This document shows positions 1-8,657 of a stretch of 64,000 bases of DNA, in pieces. The stretch's first letter is position 1. The number at the start of each line of letters is the position of its first letter. This DNA is from Actinomadura coerulea (GTDB lineage Bacteria; Actinomycetota; Actinomycetes; Streptosporangiales; Streptosporangiaceae). The stretch lies in the NCBI RefSeq assembly GCF_014208105.1, contig NZ_JACHMQ010000001.1:744001-808000 (forward strand). The letters run 5' to 3'. The position numbers and the translations under genes were made by a program. The notes beneath the pieces were generated by a model. That model did not search any database. It saw only the letters and a program-made list of their open reading frames with translations, and was not told the DNA's origin.

Positions 1-535
1 GTACACCATCAACCCCGCCATCGCCCAGGGCATCGCCCACCGGGTCGGCTCGGTGGAGACCGGAAAGCTCGCCGACCTGGTCCTGTGGGAGCCGGCGTTC
101 TTCGGTGTCAAGCCCTACCTGGTGATCAAGGGCGGGCAGATCGCCTGCGCGCAGGTCGGTGACGCCAACGCCGCCGTCCCGACCCCGCAGCCGGTGCTTC
201 CCCGCCGCATGTTCGGCGCCCTCGGGCACGCCCCGGGCGGAAACTCGGTCAACTTCGTCACCGAACGGTTCGCCGGGGGCGTACCCGGCCTCCGCAAGCC
301 CTTCGAGACCATCACCAGCACCCGGGGGCTGACCAAGGCCGACATGCGCGAGAACGACGCCCTCCCGCGCATCGACGTCGACCCCGACAGCTTCACCGTG
401 GTGATCGACGGCAGCGGGGGAGCGGCCGAGCAGGACGACCGGAGCCGGGACGTCAGCGTGGAGGTCGGCGAGGACGCGGTCGCGCCGGACTACCGCACCG
501 AACTGCCCATGGCCCAGCGGTACTTCCTGTTCTGA
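1..535 (+). CDS. ureC: Urease subunit alpha, C-terminal part (5' end outside window)
   Basis: This is the last 177 codons of the large catalytic urease subunit, which hydrolyses urea to ammonia and carbamate in the cytoplasm. The frame is open from base 2 and starts inside the family's conserved stretch [13 protein letters not shown], followed by [14 protein letters not shown] and [13 protein letters not shown], the usual C-terminal third of UreC. The nickel ligands and carbamylated lysine lie upstream, outside the window. The protein ends with the usual [13 protein letters not shown] tail. It is followed 25 bases later by ureF, so it belongs to a ure operon in the order C-F-G-D. No ureE lies between ureC and ureD. 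Identity is secure; only completeness is unknown. Confidence 0.97.
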   Translation, partial: YTINPAIAQGIAHRVGSVETGKLADLVLWEPAFFGVKPYLVIKGGQIACAQVGDANAAVPTPQPVLPRRMFGALGHAPGGNSVNFVTERFAGGVPGLRKPFETITSTRGLTKADMRENDALPRIDVDPDSFTVVIDGSGGAAEQDDRSRDVSVEVGEDAVAPDYRTELPMAQRYFLF

Positions 536-560
536 CCGGTCCCCACCCCCTGGAGCCACG

Positions 561-1235
561 ATGAGCCCGGTGTCGCTTCTGATTCTCGGTGACGGACGTT
601 TCCCCTCCGGAGGCCACGCGCACTCCGGAGGCGCTGAGGCCGCCGTCGCGGCCGGACGCGTCCGCGACGCCGCGACCCTGGAGGACTTCTGCCGCGGGCG
701 GCTGGCCACCACCGGCCTGGTCGCGGCCTCTCTGGCCGCCGCCGCGGCGGCCGGACACGACCCGCTGGTCCTGGACGACGCCGCCGACGCGCGCACGCCC
801 TCCCCGGCGCTGCGCCGGGCGGCGCGCAGGCTCGGACGGCAGCTGACGCGCGCCGTCCGCGCCGTCTGGCCCAGCCCCGAACTGGAGCACCTGGCGGCCG
901 CACGTCCCGCCGGCGCGCACCAGCCCGTCGTGCTCGGCGTCGCCGCGCGCACGGCCGGGCTGACGCCGCGGAACGCCGCCCAGGCCGCCGCCTACGACAG
1001 CGTCAGCGCCCCGGTGACCGCAGCGGTACGCCTGCTCGGCCTCGACCCCTTCCAGGCCGCCGCCGTCGCCGCCCGCCTCGCCGGCGACATGGAGGACGTC
1101 GCCGCGGAGGCCGCCCGCCATGCCGCGCGGCTGCCGGTGGACGGGGTGGACGCGCTGCCCGCCGCGTCCGCCCCGCTCCTGGACATCACCGCCGAACAGC
1201 ACGCGGCCTGGCCGGTACGCCTTTTCGCCAGCTGA
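561..1235 (+). CDS. ureF: Urease accessory protein UreF
   Basis: UreF (224 aa) bridges apo-urease/UreD and the GTPase UreG during nickel insertion and is thought to gate GTP hydrolysis. The N-terminus [20 protein letters not shown] is the family's diagnostic opening, and the rest is alanine-rich and predicted all-helical, as expected. The length is normal. The ATG follows a short gap after ureC with a weak ribosome binding site (GGAGCC). It lies between ureC and ureG, the usual place for this gene. Nothing looks broken. Confidence 0.95.
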   Translation: MSPVSLLILGDGRFPSGGHAHSGGAEAAVAAGRVRDAATLEDFCRGRLATTGLVAASLAAAAAAGHDPLVLDDAADARTPSPALRRAARRLGRQLTRAVRAVWPSPELEHLAAARPAGAHQPVVLGVAARTAGLTPRNAAQAAAYDSVSAPVTAAVRLLGLDPFQAAAVAARLAGDMEDVAAEAARHAARLPVDGVDALPAASAPLLDITAEQHAAWPVRLFAS

Positions 1236-1270
1236 ACACCGTCTCCCGACCACCACACCTGGATGGCCCC

Positions 1271-1960
1271 ATGCACCTGCACCGCACCGACCCGGTCATC
1301 GACGACATCATTCCCCCCGCCGCGGCCCGTTCCGGCGGCCGTCCCCGCCCGCTGCGCATCGGCCTGGGCGGGCCGGTGGGCTCCGGCAAGACCGCCACCG
1401 TCGCCGCCCTGTGCAGGCGGCTGCGCGACACCCTGTCCATCGCGGTGGTGACCAACGACATCTACACCCGTGAAGACGCCGAGGCCCTGCTGCGCCAGGC
1501 GGTGCTGCCCCCCGAGCGGATCACCGCCGTCGAGACCGGCGCCTGCCCGCACACCGCCATCCGCGACGACATCTCCGCCAACCTCGAAGCCGTCGAGGAC
1601 CTCCAGGAACGGATCGGCTCCCTCGACCTCGTCCTGATCGAATCCGGCGGCGACAACCTCACCGCCACCTTCTCCAAGGGCCTGGTCGACCACCAGATCT
1701 TCCTCATCGACGTCGCGGGCGGCGACGACATCCCCCGCAAGGGCGGCCCCGGCGTCACCACCGCCGACCTGCTGGTCATCAACAAGGCGGACCTCGCCCC
1801 GCATGTCGGCGCCGATCTCGGCGCCATGGAACGCGACGCCAAGGCCGCGCGCGGCCCCCTGCCCGTCGTCCTCACCAGCGTCAAGGCCGACCACGGCGTC
1901 GACCCCATTGCGGACTGGGTCCGCCGCCGCCTCGCCGAGCAGGCCGCGGATCGGGCATGA
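1271..1960 (+). CDS. ureG: Urease accessory GTPase UreG
   Basis: UreG (229 aa) is the SIMIBI-class GTPase that delivers nickel to the urease active site. Visible motifs are the P-loop GPVGSGKT (residues 34-41), a Cys-Pro-His metal motif (C92, H94) in [14 protein letters not shown], a switch region [11 protein letters not shown], and an NKAD guanine-specificity motif. The N-terminal extension before the P-loop is about 30 residues with only two histidines, so there is no His-rich nickel store. The stop overlaps the ureD start by 4 nt (ATGA), which implies translational coupling. Confidence 0.97.
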   Translation: MHLHRTDPVIDDIIPPAAARSGGRPRPLRIGLGGPVGSGKTATVAALCRRLRDTLSIAVVTNDIYTREDAEALLRQAVLPPERITAVETGACPHTAIRDDISANLEAVEDLQERIGSLDLVLIESGGDNLTATFSKGLVDHQIFLIDVAGGDDIPRKGGPGVTTADLLVINKADLAPHVGADLGAMERDAKAARGPLPVVLTSVKADHGVDPIADWVRRRLAEQAADRA

Positions 1961-2802
1961 CCGCGGCGCCGCCCTCCCGGACCGCGCCGCGCGCCGCCGA
2001 CGCGCCGCCCGCTTCCCACTCGCCCGCCTCCTACGGGGTGCATGCCACCGCCCGCGTCAGAGCCGAGGCGGCGGACGGAGTCACCGATCTGCCGCTGCTC
2101 CACGGCGACGGCCCGTTCGCGCTCCGCCGGCTGCGCCCGCGCGGCCCGCAGGCGCGCGTCTGCCTCCTGAACACCATGAGCGCCCCGCACAACGGCGACC
2201 GCCTGCGCGTCGAGGCCGTCGTCGGGCCGGGCGCCGACCTGCACGTCCTCTCCGCCGCCGCCACGGTCGCCCTGCCCGGCCCGGCGCCCGGGCACGCCGT
2301 CCTCGACGTGGCGCTGAGCGTGGCGGACTCCGCGCGACTGCTCTGGCTGCCCGAACCCGTCATCTCCGCCACCGGAAGCGACCTGCGCCAGCACATCCGC
2401 GTCGACCTGGCCCGCGGCGCCCGGCTCGTCCTGGGCGAGCAGCAGATCCTCGGCCGCGCACACGAGCCGACCGGACGGCTGGCCGGCCGCGTCACCGTCC
2501 GCCACGGCGAACGGACACTGCTGGACCAGCACACCGCCTACGGCCCCGGCGCCCCCGGCTGGGACGGCCCCGCCGTGCTGGCCGGCTACCGCGCCGTCGG
2601 CCAGCTCCTCGTCATCGACCCCGCGTACCGAGACCGTCCGCCCGGCACGCGGATCCTCGACGACATCCCGGCGCGCGCACACGGCGTCATCACCCCGCTC
2701 GCCGGCCCAGGCGTCCTCCTCACCGCCGTGGCCCCGGACGCCGGCGACCTCCGCCGCTGCCTGGATGCCGCACTCCGCCACCTGATCGACGCTGAACGTT
2801 GA
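1957..2802 (+). CDS. ureD: Urease accessory protein UreD
   Basis: UreD (UreH in some species; 281 aa) binds the urease apoprotein and forms the tunnel through which nickel passes from UreG/UreF. Family signatures include [14 protein letters not shown], a central [12 protein letters not shown] segment and [14 protein letters not shown]. It starts within the ureG stop codon and is the last gene of the ure cluster. Its stop codon (2800-2802) lies inside the left arm of a perfect inverted repeat, described separately. The length is normal. The N-terminus has about 20 low-complexity residues, so a later start is possible. Confidence 0.93.
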   Translation: MTAAPPSRTAPRAADAPPASHSPASYGVHATARVRAEAADGVTDLPLLHGDGPFALRRLRPRGPQARVCLLNTMSAPHNGDRLRVEAVVGPGADLHVLSAAATVALPGPAPGHAVLDVALSVADSARLLWLPEPVISATGSDLRQHIRVDLARGARLVLGEQQILGRAHEPTGRLAGRVTVRHGERTLLDQHTAYGPGAPGWDGPAVLAGYRAVGQLLVIDPAYRDRPPGTRILDDIPARAHGVITPLAGPGVLLTAVAPDAGDLRRCLDAALRHLIDAER

Positions 2803-2861
2803 CTTGCGGCGTGTTGCCCTTAAGCGAGCGCTGATAAGGGCAACACGCCGCAAGTCAACGT
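2796..2861. repeat. Perfect 27-bp inverted repeat with 12-nt loop at the ureD 3' end
   Basis: The arms 2796-2822 and 2835-2861 are exact reverse complements over 27 bp. The 12-nt spacer (2823-2834) itself contains AGCG-AG-CGCT. The left arm includes the last bases and stop codon of ureD. As RNA this would be a very stable hairpin and could end transcription of the ure operon in either direction, but the perfect symmetry and length exceed ordinary terminators in this window (7-12 bp arms). No transposase lies nearby. An origin by inverted duplication is possible. Confidence 0.85.
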
Positions 2862-2885
2862 AGCGGCGGGGTGCCGGGTTCGGTT

Positions 2886-3068
2886 GATGATGTTGCCTGG
2901 GTTGTCGGTCAGGAACGCGACGCGCTGACCGATCTCCGCCACCGCCATGGGCCCGCCGAGCAACGCCACGCCCAGGTCGCGCAGTTCGGACACGACCGCG
3001 TCGAGATCGGGGACGGCGAGGCAGAAGTGGTGCAGGCGCGCCGGGTCCATGCTCGACAGGATGTCGCC
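2886..3068 (-). pseudogene. Remnant of a VOC (glyoxalase/bleomycin resistance fold) protein, C-terminal half
   Basis: Reading the minus strand, about 61 residues match the C-terminal half of VOC-superfamily metalloenzymes: LHHFCLAVPDLDAV, a helix SELRDLGVALLGGP, then IGQRVAFLTDNPGNII. VOC proteins of this type are normally about 125-140 residues with a matching N-terminal beta-alpha-beta-beta-beta module, which is absent here. The similarity stops just after NPGNII, about 24 bases from the inverted repeat. There is no credible start codon or upstream half. I infer a truncated, non-functional gene. Confidence 0.6.
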
Positions 3069-3205
3069 GGTCGGTGCCTGGCGGCGAGGACGAGACCGGG
3101 ATGCGGCCGGCGGCCGTGTCCGGCGTTCCGCCCCCGCCCGCGGCTGAATCCGAGCGGCCACCGCCGCACGTCAACGCCCGCACCGGCGTTCCCGCGAGTC
3201 CACGG

Positions 3206-3211
3206 CATGAT
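3206..3211 (+). promoter_or_regulatory. Possible leaderless -10 element for the dienelactone hydrolase-like gene
   Basis: CATGAT lies 6 nt before the ATG at 3218, with no Shine-Dalgarno sequence between them. The spacing matches leaderless actinobacterial promoters. No -35 element is clear, so the call is weak. Confidence 0.3.
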
Positions 3212-3217
3212 GGCGCC

Positions 3218-3784
3218 ATGGCTCATGTCGCGCTGTTCCACTCCATCCTCGGGCTGCGCTCCGCCGAACTCGCCGCGGCCGAGCGACTGCGGCGCGCCGG
3301 GCATGAGGTCCTCGCACCGGACCTGTTCGGCGGCCGTACCGCGACCACGCTCGACCAGGGGTTCCGGACAGCCGGCCAGGTCGGCTGGACGACGGTGGTC
3401 GAGCGCGCCCGCCGAGCCCTCCAGGCCATGCCGGACGACACGGTGCTGGCCGGCCTGTCGATGGGCGCGGGCGTCGTCGGCGCCGTCTGGCCCGAGCGCC
3501 CCGACACCGCCGGGGTCCTCCTGCTGCACGCCCCCGCCGAGATCCCGGCGTCCGTCCGGCCGGGCCTCCGGGTGCAGCTGCACGCCGCCGACCCGGACCA
3601 CTTCGCACCGCCCGACCAGGTCGCCGCCCTGCGGCGCTCGGCCCGGGCCGCCGGCGCCGAGCTGGAGATCTTCCGCTACCCGGGCGTCGGCCACTTCTAC
3701 ACCGACCCCGGATTCCCCGACCACGACTCCGCTGCGTCCGAGCTGACCTGGAGCAGGGTGCTCGACTTCCTCGCCTCGGCGTGA
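3218..3784 (+). CDS. Dienelactone hydrolase family protein
   Basis: This is a 188-residue alpha/beta hydrolase. It has the opening strand HVALFHSILGL, the nucleophile elbow GLSMGAG with Ser81, a likely acid in HAADPDHF (D125 or D127), and the catalytic histidine in GVGHFYTD (H159). Classical dienelactone hydrolases use Cys at the nucleophile position. Here it is Ser, as in the wider family of esterase-like members, so the substrate cannot be named. The start at 3218 was chosen because family homology begins there and no homology lies upstream. A 7-bp hairpin follows the stop directly. It is probably a single-gene unit. Confidence 0.82.
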   Translation: MAHVALFHSILGLRSAELAAAERLRRAGHEVLAPDLFGGRTATTLDQGFRTAGQVGWTTVVERARRALQAMPDDTVLAGLSMGAGVVGAVWPERPDTAGVLLLHAPAEIPASVRPGLRVQLHAADPDHFAPPDQVAALRRSARAAGAELEIFRYPGVGHFYTDPGFPDHDSAASELTWSRVLDFLASA

Positions 3785-3785
3785 A

Positions 3786-3803
3786 GCCGCGCGCGTGCGC
3801 GGC
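3786..3803 (+). terminator. GC hairpin directly after the dienelactone hydrolase-like gene
   Basis: GCCGCGC and GCGCGGC form a perfect 7-bp stem around a 4-nt loop, starting 2 nt after the stop codon. There is no U-tract, which is common for actinobacterial terminators. Confidence 0.5.
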
Positions 3804-4178
3804 CAACGTCGCCCGCGACGGCACCGGACGGGGCCCAGGGCGCTCGTGCCCGGTAGCCGGGGCCGGAGGCGCGGCCCCGTAATCGCCCGGTGGTGACGGC
3901 TCGTTAATTGATCTGCATTTCGGGCCACTGGTCTTCCCGGCGCGGGACATTTTCGAGGCGTGGTAAGGACCACGGCAGGGCGGAGGTACGCTCGGTATCC
4001 GGCCGCGTGCATTGTGTGGCGGGAAACGATGTCGATTTGCTCTCACCGCAAGGCGTGGCGGCATGAAACGCGTATCCGGGGGGACGCATCCCGGCCGAGC
4101 GGCGATCGCTTTCGTGCTTTCGGTGTGGCGGCACGAGTCCGTTGATCGTTGGCCTTGGCATAAGGAGAAGACATCGAA
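3804..4178. other. Intergenic region, no gene seen
   Basis: This stretch of about 375 nt is slightly more AT-rich than its surroundings, for example around 3901-3925 and 4138-4178. It contains no ORF with coding character. The only clear signal is a ribosome binding site (AAGGAGAAG, 4162-4170) ahead of the next gene. Its promoter presumably lies here, but no convincing -35/-10 pair was found. Confidence 0.5.
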
Positions 4179-5393
4179 ATGACCGTGTCGCAGCAGGAGC
4201 CGACGCCCCCCGGAGACGACCTGCTCTCCTCCCCGTCCGACGATCGCGCGCACCGGATCCGCCGCGCTCTGGAGCGGCTGATCGGCGTGGCGGCGACGGA
4301 GGGCAACGCCGTGACGCCCATGCGCAACGGGGACGAGATCTTCCCCCGGATGCTGGACGAGATCGCCGGGGCGCGGCGCACCATCGACATGATGACCTAT
4401 GTGTACTGGCGCGGGGACATCGCCCACCGGTTCGCCGACGCGCTGTCGGAGCGCGCCCGCGCGGGGGTGCGGGTCCGGCTGCTCCTGGACGGCATCGGCG
4501 CCTGGCAGATCGAGAAAGACCTGGTGGAGCGGATGGAGCGGGCGGGCGTGACGGTCGCCTGGTTCCGCAAGCCCGTGTACGTGTCGCCGTTCAAGCAGAA
4601 CCACCGCTGCCACCGAAAGGTGCTGGTGGTGGACGAGCGGACGGCCTTCACCGGCGGGGTGGGCATCGCGGAGGAATGGTGCGGCGACGCCCGGGACGAG
4701 AGCGAGTGGCGCGACAGCCATTTCCGGGTCCGCGGCCCCGCGGTGGACGGGATCGCGGCCGCGTTCGCGCAGAACTGGGCCGAGTGCCACGACACGCTGT
4801 TCGACGACCGCGACCGTTTCATCGGCCATGAGCCGGCCGGCGACGCCGTGGTGCAGGTGGTGCGGGGGTCGGCCAGCGTCGGCTGGCAGGACATGCAGAC
4901 CCTTCTCCGCGTCGTCCTGCAGCTGGCCGAGCGGCGGCTGCGGGTGGCCTCGGCGTATTTCGCGCCCGACGACTACTTCGTCAATCTGCTGTGCGGGACC
5001 GTCGCCCGCGGGGTCGAGGTGGAGATGCTCCTGCCCGGTCCGCACGCCGACAAGCGCGTGAGCCGCCTGGCGAGCCAGCGGCATTACGAGGACCTTTTGA
5101 AGTGCGGCGTGCGCATTAACCAGTTCCAGCCGTCGATGCTGCACACCAAAATTCTCACCATGGACGGAATGGTCTCGCTGATCGGGTCCACGAACTTCAA
5201 CCGGCGGTCCCTCGACCACGACGAGGAGGTCATGCTGGCCGTGATCGACAAGGATCTGACCGCGACCCTGGACGCCCATTTCGAGGAGGACCTCGCGCGC
5301 AGCCAGCGGGTCGACCACGCCCGGTGGGCCCGGCGTTCCGTGACGCAGCGCGCCAAGGAAATGTCGATCATGCCCATTCGCCGTTTCCTCTAG
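4179..5393 (+). CDS. Phospholipase D-like / cardiolipin synthase family protein
   Basis: This 404-residue protein has two HKD phosphodiesterase motifs: H145, K147, D152 followed by FTGGVGIAEEW, and H322, K324, D329 followed by GSTNFNRRS. Such enzymes transfer phosphatidyl groups (cardiolipin synthases) or hydrolyse phosphodiesters. Unlike ClsA-type synthases there are no N-terminal membrane helices, which fits the ClsB-like or soluble PLD-like branch. The ATG at 4179 has a good ribosome binding site (AAGGAG). The gene stands alone, and its stop codon overlaps the stop of the convergent downstream gene. Cardiolipin synthesis is probable but not proven. Confidence 0.85.
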   Translation: MTVSQQEPTPPGDDLLSSPSDDRAHRIRRALERLIGVAATEGNAVTPMRNGDEIFPRMLDEIAGARRTIDMMTYVYWRGDIAHRFADALSERARAGVRVRLLLDGIGAWQIEKDLVERMERAGVTVAWFRKPVYVSPFKQNHRCHRKVLVVDERTAFTGGVGIAEEWCGDARDESEWRDSHFRVRGPAVDGIAAAFAQNWAECHDTLFDDRDRFIGHEPAGDAVVQVVRGSASVGWQDMQTLLRVVLQLAERRLRVASAYFAPDDYFVNLLCGTVARGVEVEMLLPGPHADKRVSRLASQRHYEDLLKCGVRINQFQPSMLHTKILTMDGMVSLIGSTNFNRRSLDHDEEVMLAVIDKDLTATLDAHFEEDLARSQRVDHARWARRSVTQRAKEMSIMPIRRFL

Positions 5394-6025
5394 TCCGGCG
5401 TTCCGGGAGGGGTCCTGAAGCGGTACGGGGTGAAGGTCGTGCCGTCCACGAGGAGGTCGCAGCGGTCGATGGTGGCGTCGGCGGTGAAGTGGGCCTGCTC
5501 GCGGACGGCCCAGTCCTCCCAGGCCCCGGCGTACTCGGGGCCGTCCCGGTCGAGGGCGCGGGCGCGGCGCAGGTCGTACGGTGCGTCGATCCAGATCCGG
5601 TAGGCGGCGGGCGCCTTCGCCCACGCGGAGCCGACGCCCTCGATGAGCAGCACAGGCGCGGGCGGGACGCTCTCCTCGGGGCCGTAGCGGTCGTCGTGCC
5701 AGTCGTAGCGGCGCAGCACGGCGGGGCGCCCGTCCCGCAGCGGGCCCAGCACCGCCTGCCGGAGGGGGCGCCACCAGGTGAGGGGGTCCGCGTCCCACGG
5801 CACCCGGAAGTCGTCCGACCGGACGACCGGGGCGCCGACCAGGACCTCCGCCAGGTGACCCGCGAACGTGGACTTGCCCGCGCCGCTCGGGCCGTCCACC
5901 GCGACGATCCGCACCGGGCCGCAGGACGGCGGCAGCGCGAGCAGCCGCGCGGCGAGCGCGGAGTAGGTCACGCTGGAGGAGGCCCCACCGGGGTGGGACG
6001 CGGCAGACTGCGGCACGGACGGCAT
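5390..6025 (-). CDS. Uridine kinase-like P-loop NTPase
   Basis: This 211-residue protein has a Walker A motif GPSGAGKS (residues 45-52), a DDF segment about 25 residues later as in uridine kinases (VRSDDFRVPWD), and VLLIEGVGS resembling the Walker B region. It resembles actinobacterial uridine kinase/(d)CTPase-like proteins that phosphorylate nucleosides or similar small hydroxyl compounds; the substrate is not determined. The first 20 residues are low complexity, so the true start may be internal. It converges on the PLD-like gene with stops overlapping by 3 nt, and it is divergent from the CoA transferase gene. Confidence 0.75.
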   Translation of the reverse strand: MPSVPQSAASHPGGASSSVTYSALAARLLALPPSCGPVRIVAVDGPSGAGKSTFAGHLAEVLVGAPVVRSDDFRVPWDADPLTWWRPLRQAVLGPLRDGRPAVLRRYDWHDDRYGPEESVPPAPVLLIEGVGSAWAKAPAAYRIWIDAPYDLRRARALDRDGPEYAGAWEDWAVREQAHFTADATIDRCDLLVDGTTFTPYRFRTPPGTPD

Positions 6026-6093
6026 ACTTCCAGGTACCGAGCCGGCCTTTGCACGGAGCCGTCCCCCAGGAGCCCCCAGAAGGAGAACGTCCT

Positions 6094-7260
6094 TTGCCCG
6101 GACCGCTCGAAGGCATCGTGATCGTCGACCTCAGCCGTGTCGTGGCGGGCCCGCAGGCCACCATGACGCTCGCCGACCTCGGCGCCCGCGTGATCAAGGT
6201 CGAGCGGCCCGGAACCGGGGACGAGACCCGGGGCTGGGGGCCGCCGTTCGCGGGCGCCGACCGGGTGAGCACCTACTACCTGTCGATCAACCGGAACAAG
6301 GAGTCGATCACCCTCGACCTGAAGTCGCACGAGGGCCGGGACGTCCTCACCCGGCTCGTCCGGCACGCCGACGTGCTGGTGGAGAACTTCCGGGCGGGCG
6401 TGCTCGACCGGCTCGGCTTCCCGGTGGAGCGGCTGCACGAGCTGAACCCGGGGCTGGTCGTCCTGTCCATCACCGGGTTCGGGCACGACGGGCCCGAGGG
6501 CGGGCGGCCCGGCTACGACGCGGTCATGCAGGGCGAGGCGGGGATCATGAGCGTGACGGGGCCGCCCGGCACGCCGAGCAAGGTCGGCCTGTCGATCGCC
6601 GACATCCTCGCCGCGGGCAACGGCGTGGCGGGCGTGCTGGCCGCCCTGTACGAGCGGACCCGCACCGGGCGCGGGGCCGTCGTCCGCACCTCGCTGCTGG
6701 CGTCGGTGGTCGGCGCCCACATGTTCCAGGGGACGCGCTGGACCGTCGCCCGGGAGGTCCCCGAGTCGGTCGGCAACGACCACCCGTCCATCGCCCCCTA
6801 CGGGACGTTCCGCTGCGAGGACGGGCAGATCCAGATCGGCGTGGCGAACCAGAGCCTGTGGCGCAGGTTCGCGCCGATCGTCGGCCTGGACCCCGATGAC
6901 GCCCGTTACGCGACGATCCTCGACCGCACGGCCCGGCGCGCCGAGCTGACCGCCGACATCGAGCGGGTCCTCGCGGGCGGCACGCGCGACGCCTGGCTCG
7001 CGCGGTTCGGCGAGGCGGGCGTCCCGGCCGGGGCGATCCGGTCGATCGACGAGGTGTACGAGTGGGAGCAGACCCGCTCGCAGGGCCTGGTCGTCGAGGT
7101 GGAGCACCCGCGGCTCGGCCCGATCGAGCTGCCGGGGCCGCCGCTGCGCTTCGACGGCGCGCAGCCGCGCGAGCACACCGCGCCGCCGCTGCTGGGCGAG
7201 CACACCGGCGCGGTCATGGCCTGGCTGGAGGAACGGGAGAACGAGGAGAGGGGCGAGTGA
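6094..7260 (+). CDS. CaiB/BaiF (class III) CoA transferase
   Basis: This 388-residue protein belongs to the class III CoA-transferases, which move CoA between carboxylic acids through an aspartyl-CoA intermediate. Diagnostic segments are VDLSRVVAGPQATMTLADLG, ARVIKVERPG, LVENFRAGVLDRLG and PGYDAVMQGEAG with the likely catalytic Asp142. TTG at 6094 was chosen because AGAAGGAGAA precedes it at good spacing and homology starts there. Another TTG at 6049 lacks a binding site. The downstream MatB-like gene starts 1 nt into its stop codon, so the two are coupled. Donor and acceptor acids are unknown; malonyl-CoA or another short acyl-CoA is plausible from context. Confidence 0.88.
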   Translation: MPGPLEGIVIVDLSRVVAGPQATMTLADLGARVIKVERPGTGDETRGWGPPFAGADRVSTYYLSINRNKESITLDLKSHEGRDVLTRLVRHADVLVENFRAGVLDRLGFPVERLHELNPGLVVLSITGFGHDGPEGGRPGYDAVMQGEAGIMSVTGPPGTPSKVGLSIADILAAGNGVAGVLAALYERTRTGRGAVVRTSLLASVVGAHMFQGTRWTVAREVPESVGNDHPSIAPYGTFRCEDGQIQIGVANQSLWRRFAPIVGLDPDDARYATILDRTARRAELTADIERVLAGGTRDAWLARFGEAGVPAGAIRSIDEVYEWEQTRSQGLVVEVEHPRLGPIELPGPPLRFDGAQPREHTAPPLLGEHTGAVMAWLEERENEERGE

Positions 7261-8657
7261 TGGACCTGCTCGGCGGGACGGGCGGCCCGGTGCGGGTCGC
7301 CGGACGTGAGCTGCCGCGCGACGAGCTGTTCGGCCGGGCGTCCGCCGTCGCCGCGGAGATCCGGGGCGCCGGCGCGGTCGCCGTGCACGCCACGGCGTCC
7401 CTGGAGACGGTCGCGGCGGTCGTGGGCGGGCTCCTCGCAGGCGTCCCCGTGGTGCCGCTGCCCCCCGACTCCGGGCCCGCCGAACGCGCGCACATCCTCG
7501 GCGACTCCGGCGCCGAGCTGATCCTCGCGGGCGGGAGGACGGAGGTCTCCGCCACGGAGCCGCCGCTCCTCCCGGTCGACTGGCTGTCGCCGCACGACGG
7601 CGGCGTCGACGCCGAGGCCGCCCCCGACGCGACCGCCCTGATCCTCTACACGAGCGGGACGACGGGGGCGCCGAAGGGCGTCCTGATCTCGCGGAGCGCC
7701 ATCGCCGCCGGGCTCGACGCCCTCGCCGAGGCGTGGGCCTGGACGCCCGGCGACGTCCTGGTCCACGGGCTGCCGCTGTTCCACGTGCACGGGCTCGTCC
7801 TCGGCGTGCTCGGCCCCCTGCGGGTCGGTTCGCCCCTCGTCCACACAGGGCGCCCCAAGCCGGAGCTGTACGCGGCGGCGGCGCGGGACGACGGCGGCAG
7901 CCTGTTCTTCGGCGTCCCCACCGTCTGGTCGAGGACGGCCGCGGACCCGTCCACGGCCGGGGCCCTGAGCGGCGCGCGGCTGCTCGTCTCCGGCAGCGCC
8001 CCGCTGCCCGTGCCCGTGTTCGAGCGGCTCTCGGCCCTCACCGGGCACCGTCCGGTGGAGCGGTACGGCATGACCGAGACCCTCATCACGGTCAGCGCCC
8101 GCGCCGAGGGCGACCGCCGCCCCGGCTACGTCGGCACGCCGCTGCCCGGCGTCGAGACCCGCCTGGTGTCCGAGGACGGCGCCGCGGTCCCGCCGGACGG
8201 GGAGACGCCCGGGGAGCTGCACGTCCGGGCGCCGCTGCTGTTCAAGGGGTACCTCAACCGGCCCGAGGCGACCGCGGAGTCCTTCACCCCGGACGGCTGG
8301 TTCCGCACCGGCGACATCGCCACGATCGGCCCGGACGGCTGGCACCGGATCGTGGGGCGCGCGTCCACCGACCTGATCAAGAGCGGCGGCTACCGGATCG
8401 GCGCCGGCGAGATCGAGAACGCGCTGCTCGCCCACCCCGCCGTGCGGGAGGCCGCCGTCGTCGGCACGCCGCACGACGACCTCGGTGAGCAGGTCACGGC
8501 CTACGTCGTCGCCGACGGCGTCGGCGAGAGGCAGCTCATCGACTTCGTGGCCGAGCGCCTGTCGGCGCACAAGCGGCCCCGCGTCGTCCACCTGGTCGGC
8601 TCCCTGCCCCGCAACGCCATGGGCAAGGTCGTCAAGAGCCGCCTGAGCGAGCTCTAG
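7260..8657 (+). CDS. matB: Malonyl-CoA synthetase-like acyl-CoA ligase
   Basis: This 465-residue AMP-forming ligase has the P-loop YTSGTTGAPKG (130-140), the A5 motif RYGMTET, the A8 hinge region KSGGYRIGAGEIEN and the C-terminal catalytic lysine in NAMGKVVKS. The long stretch HGLPLFHVHGLVLG plus GSAPLPVPVFERL is characteristic of actinobacterial MatB, which converts malonate (or methylmalonate), CoA and ATP to malonyl-CoA. The start ATG at 7260 overlaps the upstream TGA by 1 nt; an in-frame GTG lies at 7257. A CoA transferase and ligase pair suggests use of an external or catabolic dicarboxylate. Family assignment is strong; malonate specificity is inferred from similarity. Confidence 0.85.
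   Translation: MDLLGGTGGPVRVAGRELPRDELFGRASAVAAEIRGAGAVAVHATASLETVAAVVGGLLAGVPVVPLPPDSGPAERAHILGDSGAELILAGGRTEVSATEPPLLPVDWLSPHDGGVDAEAAPDATALILYTSGTTGAPKGVLISRSAIAAGLDALAEAWAWTPGDVLVHGLPLFHVHGLVLGVLGPLRVGSPLVHTGRPKPELYAAAARDDGGSLFFGVPTVWSRTAADPSTAGALSGARLLVSGSAPLPVPVFERLSALTGHRPVERYGMTETLITVSARAEGDRRPGYVGTPLPGVETRLVSEDGAAVPPDGETPGELHVRAPLLFKGYLNRPEATAESFTPDGWFRTGDIATIGPDGWHRIVGRASTDLIKSGGYRIGAGEIENALLAHPAVREAAVVGTPHDDLGEQVTAYVVADGVGERQLIDFVAERLSAHKRPRVVHLVGSLPRNAMGKVVKSRLSEL

Noticed and set aside
2796..2861. Insertion sequence terminal repeats
   Set aside because: The two arms are only 12 nt apart, with no transposase or target duplication, so this is a hairpin rather than element ends.
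3171..6272. Open frame of 1033 codons on the minus strand
   Set aside because: It runs antisense through the PLD-like and other genes, is made of R/P/A/G-rich shadow sequence, and contains no recognisable domain except a short out-of-frame echo of the kinase-like gene.
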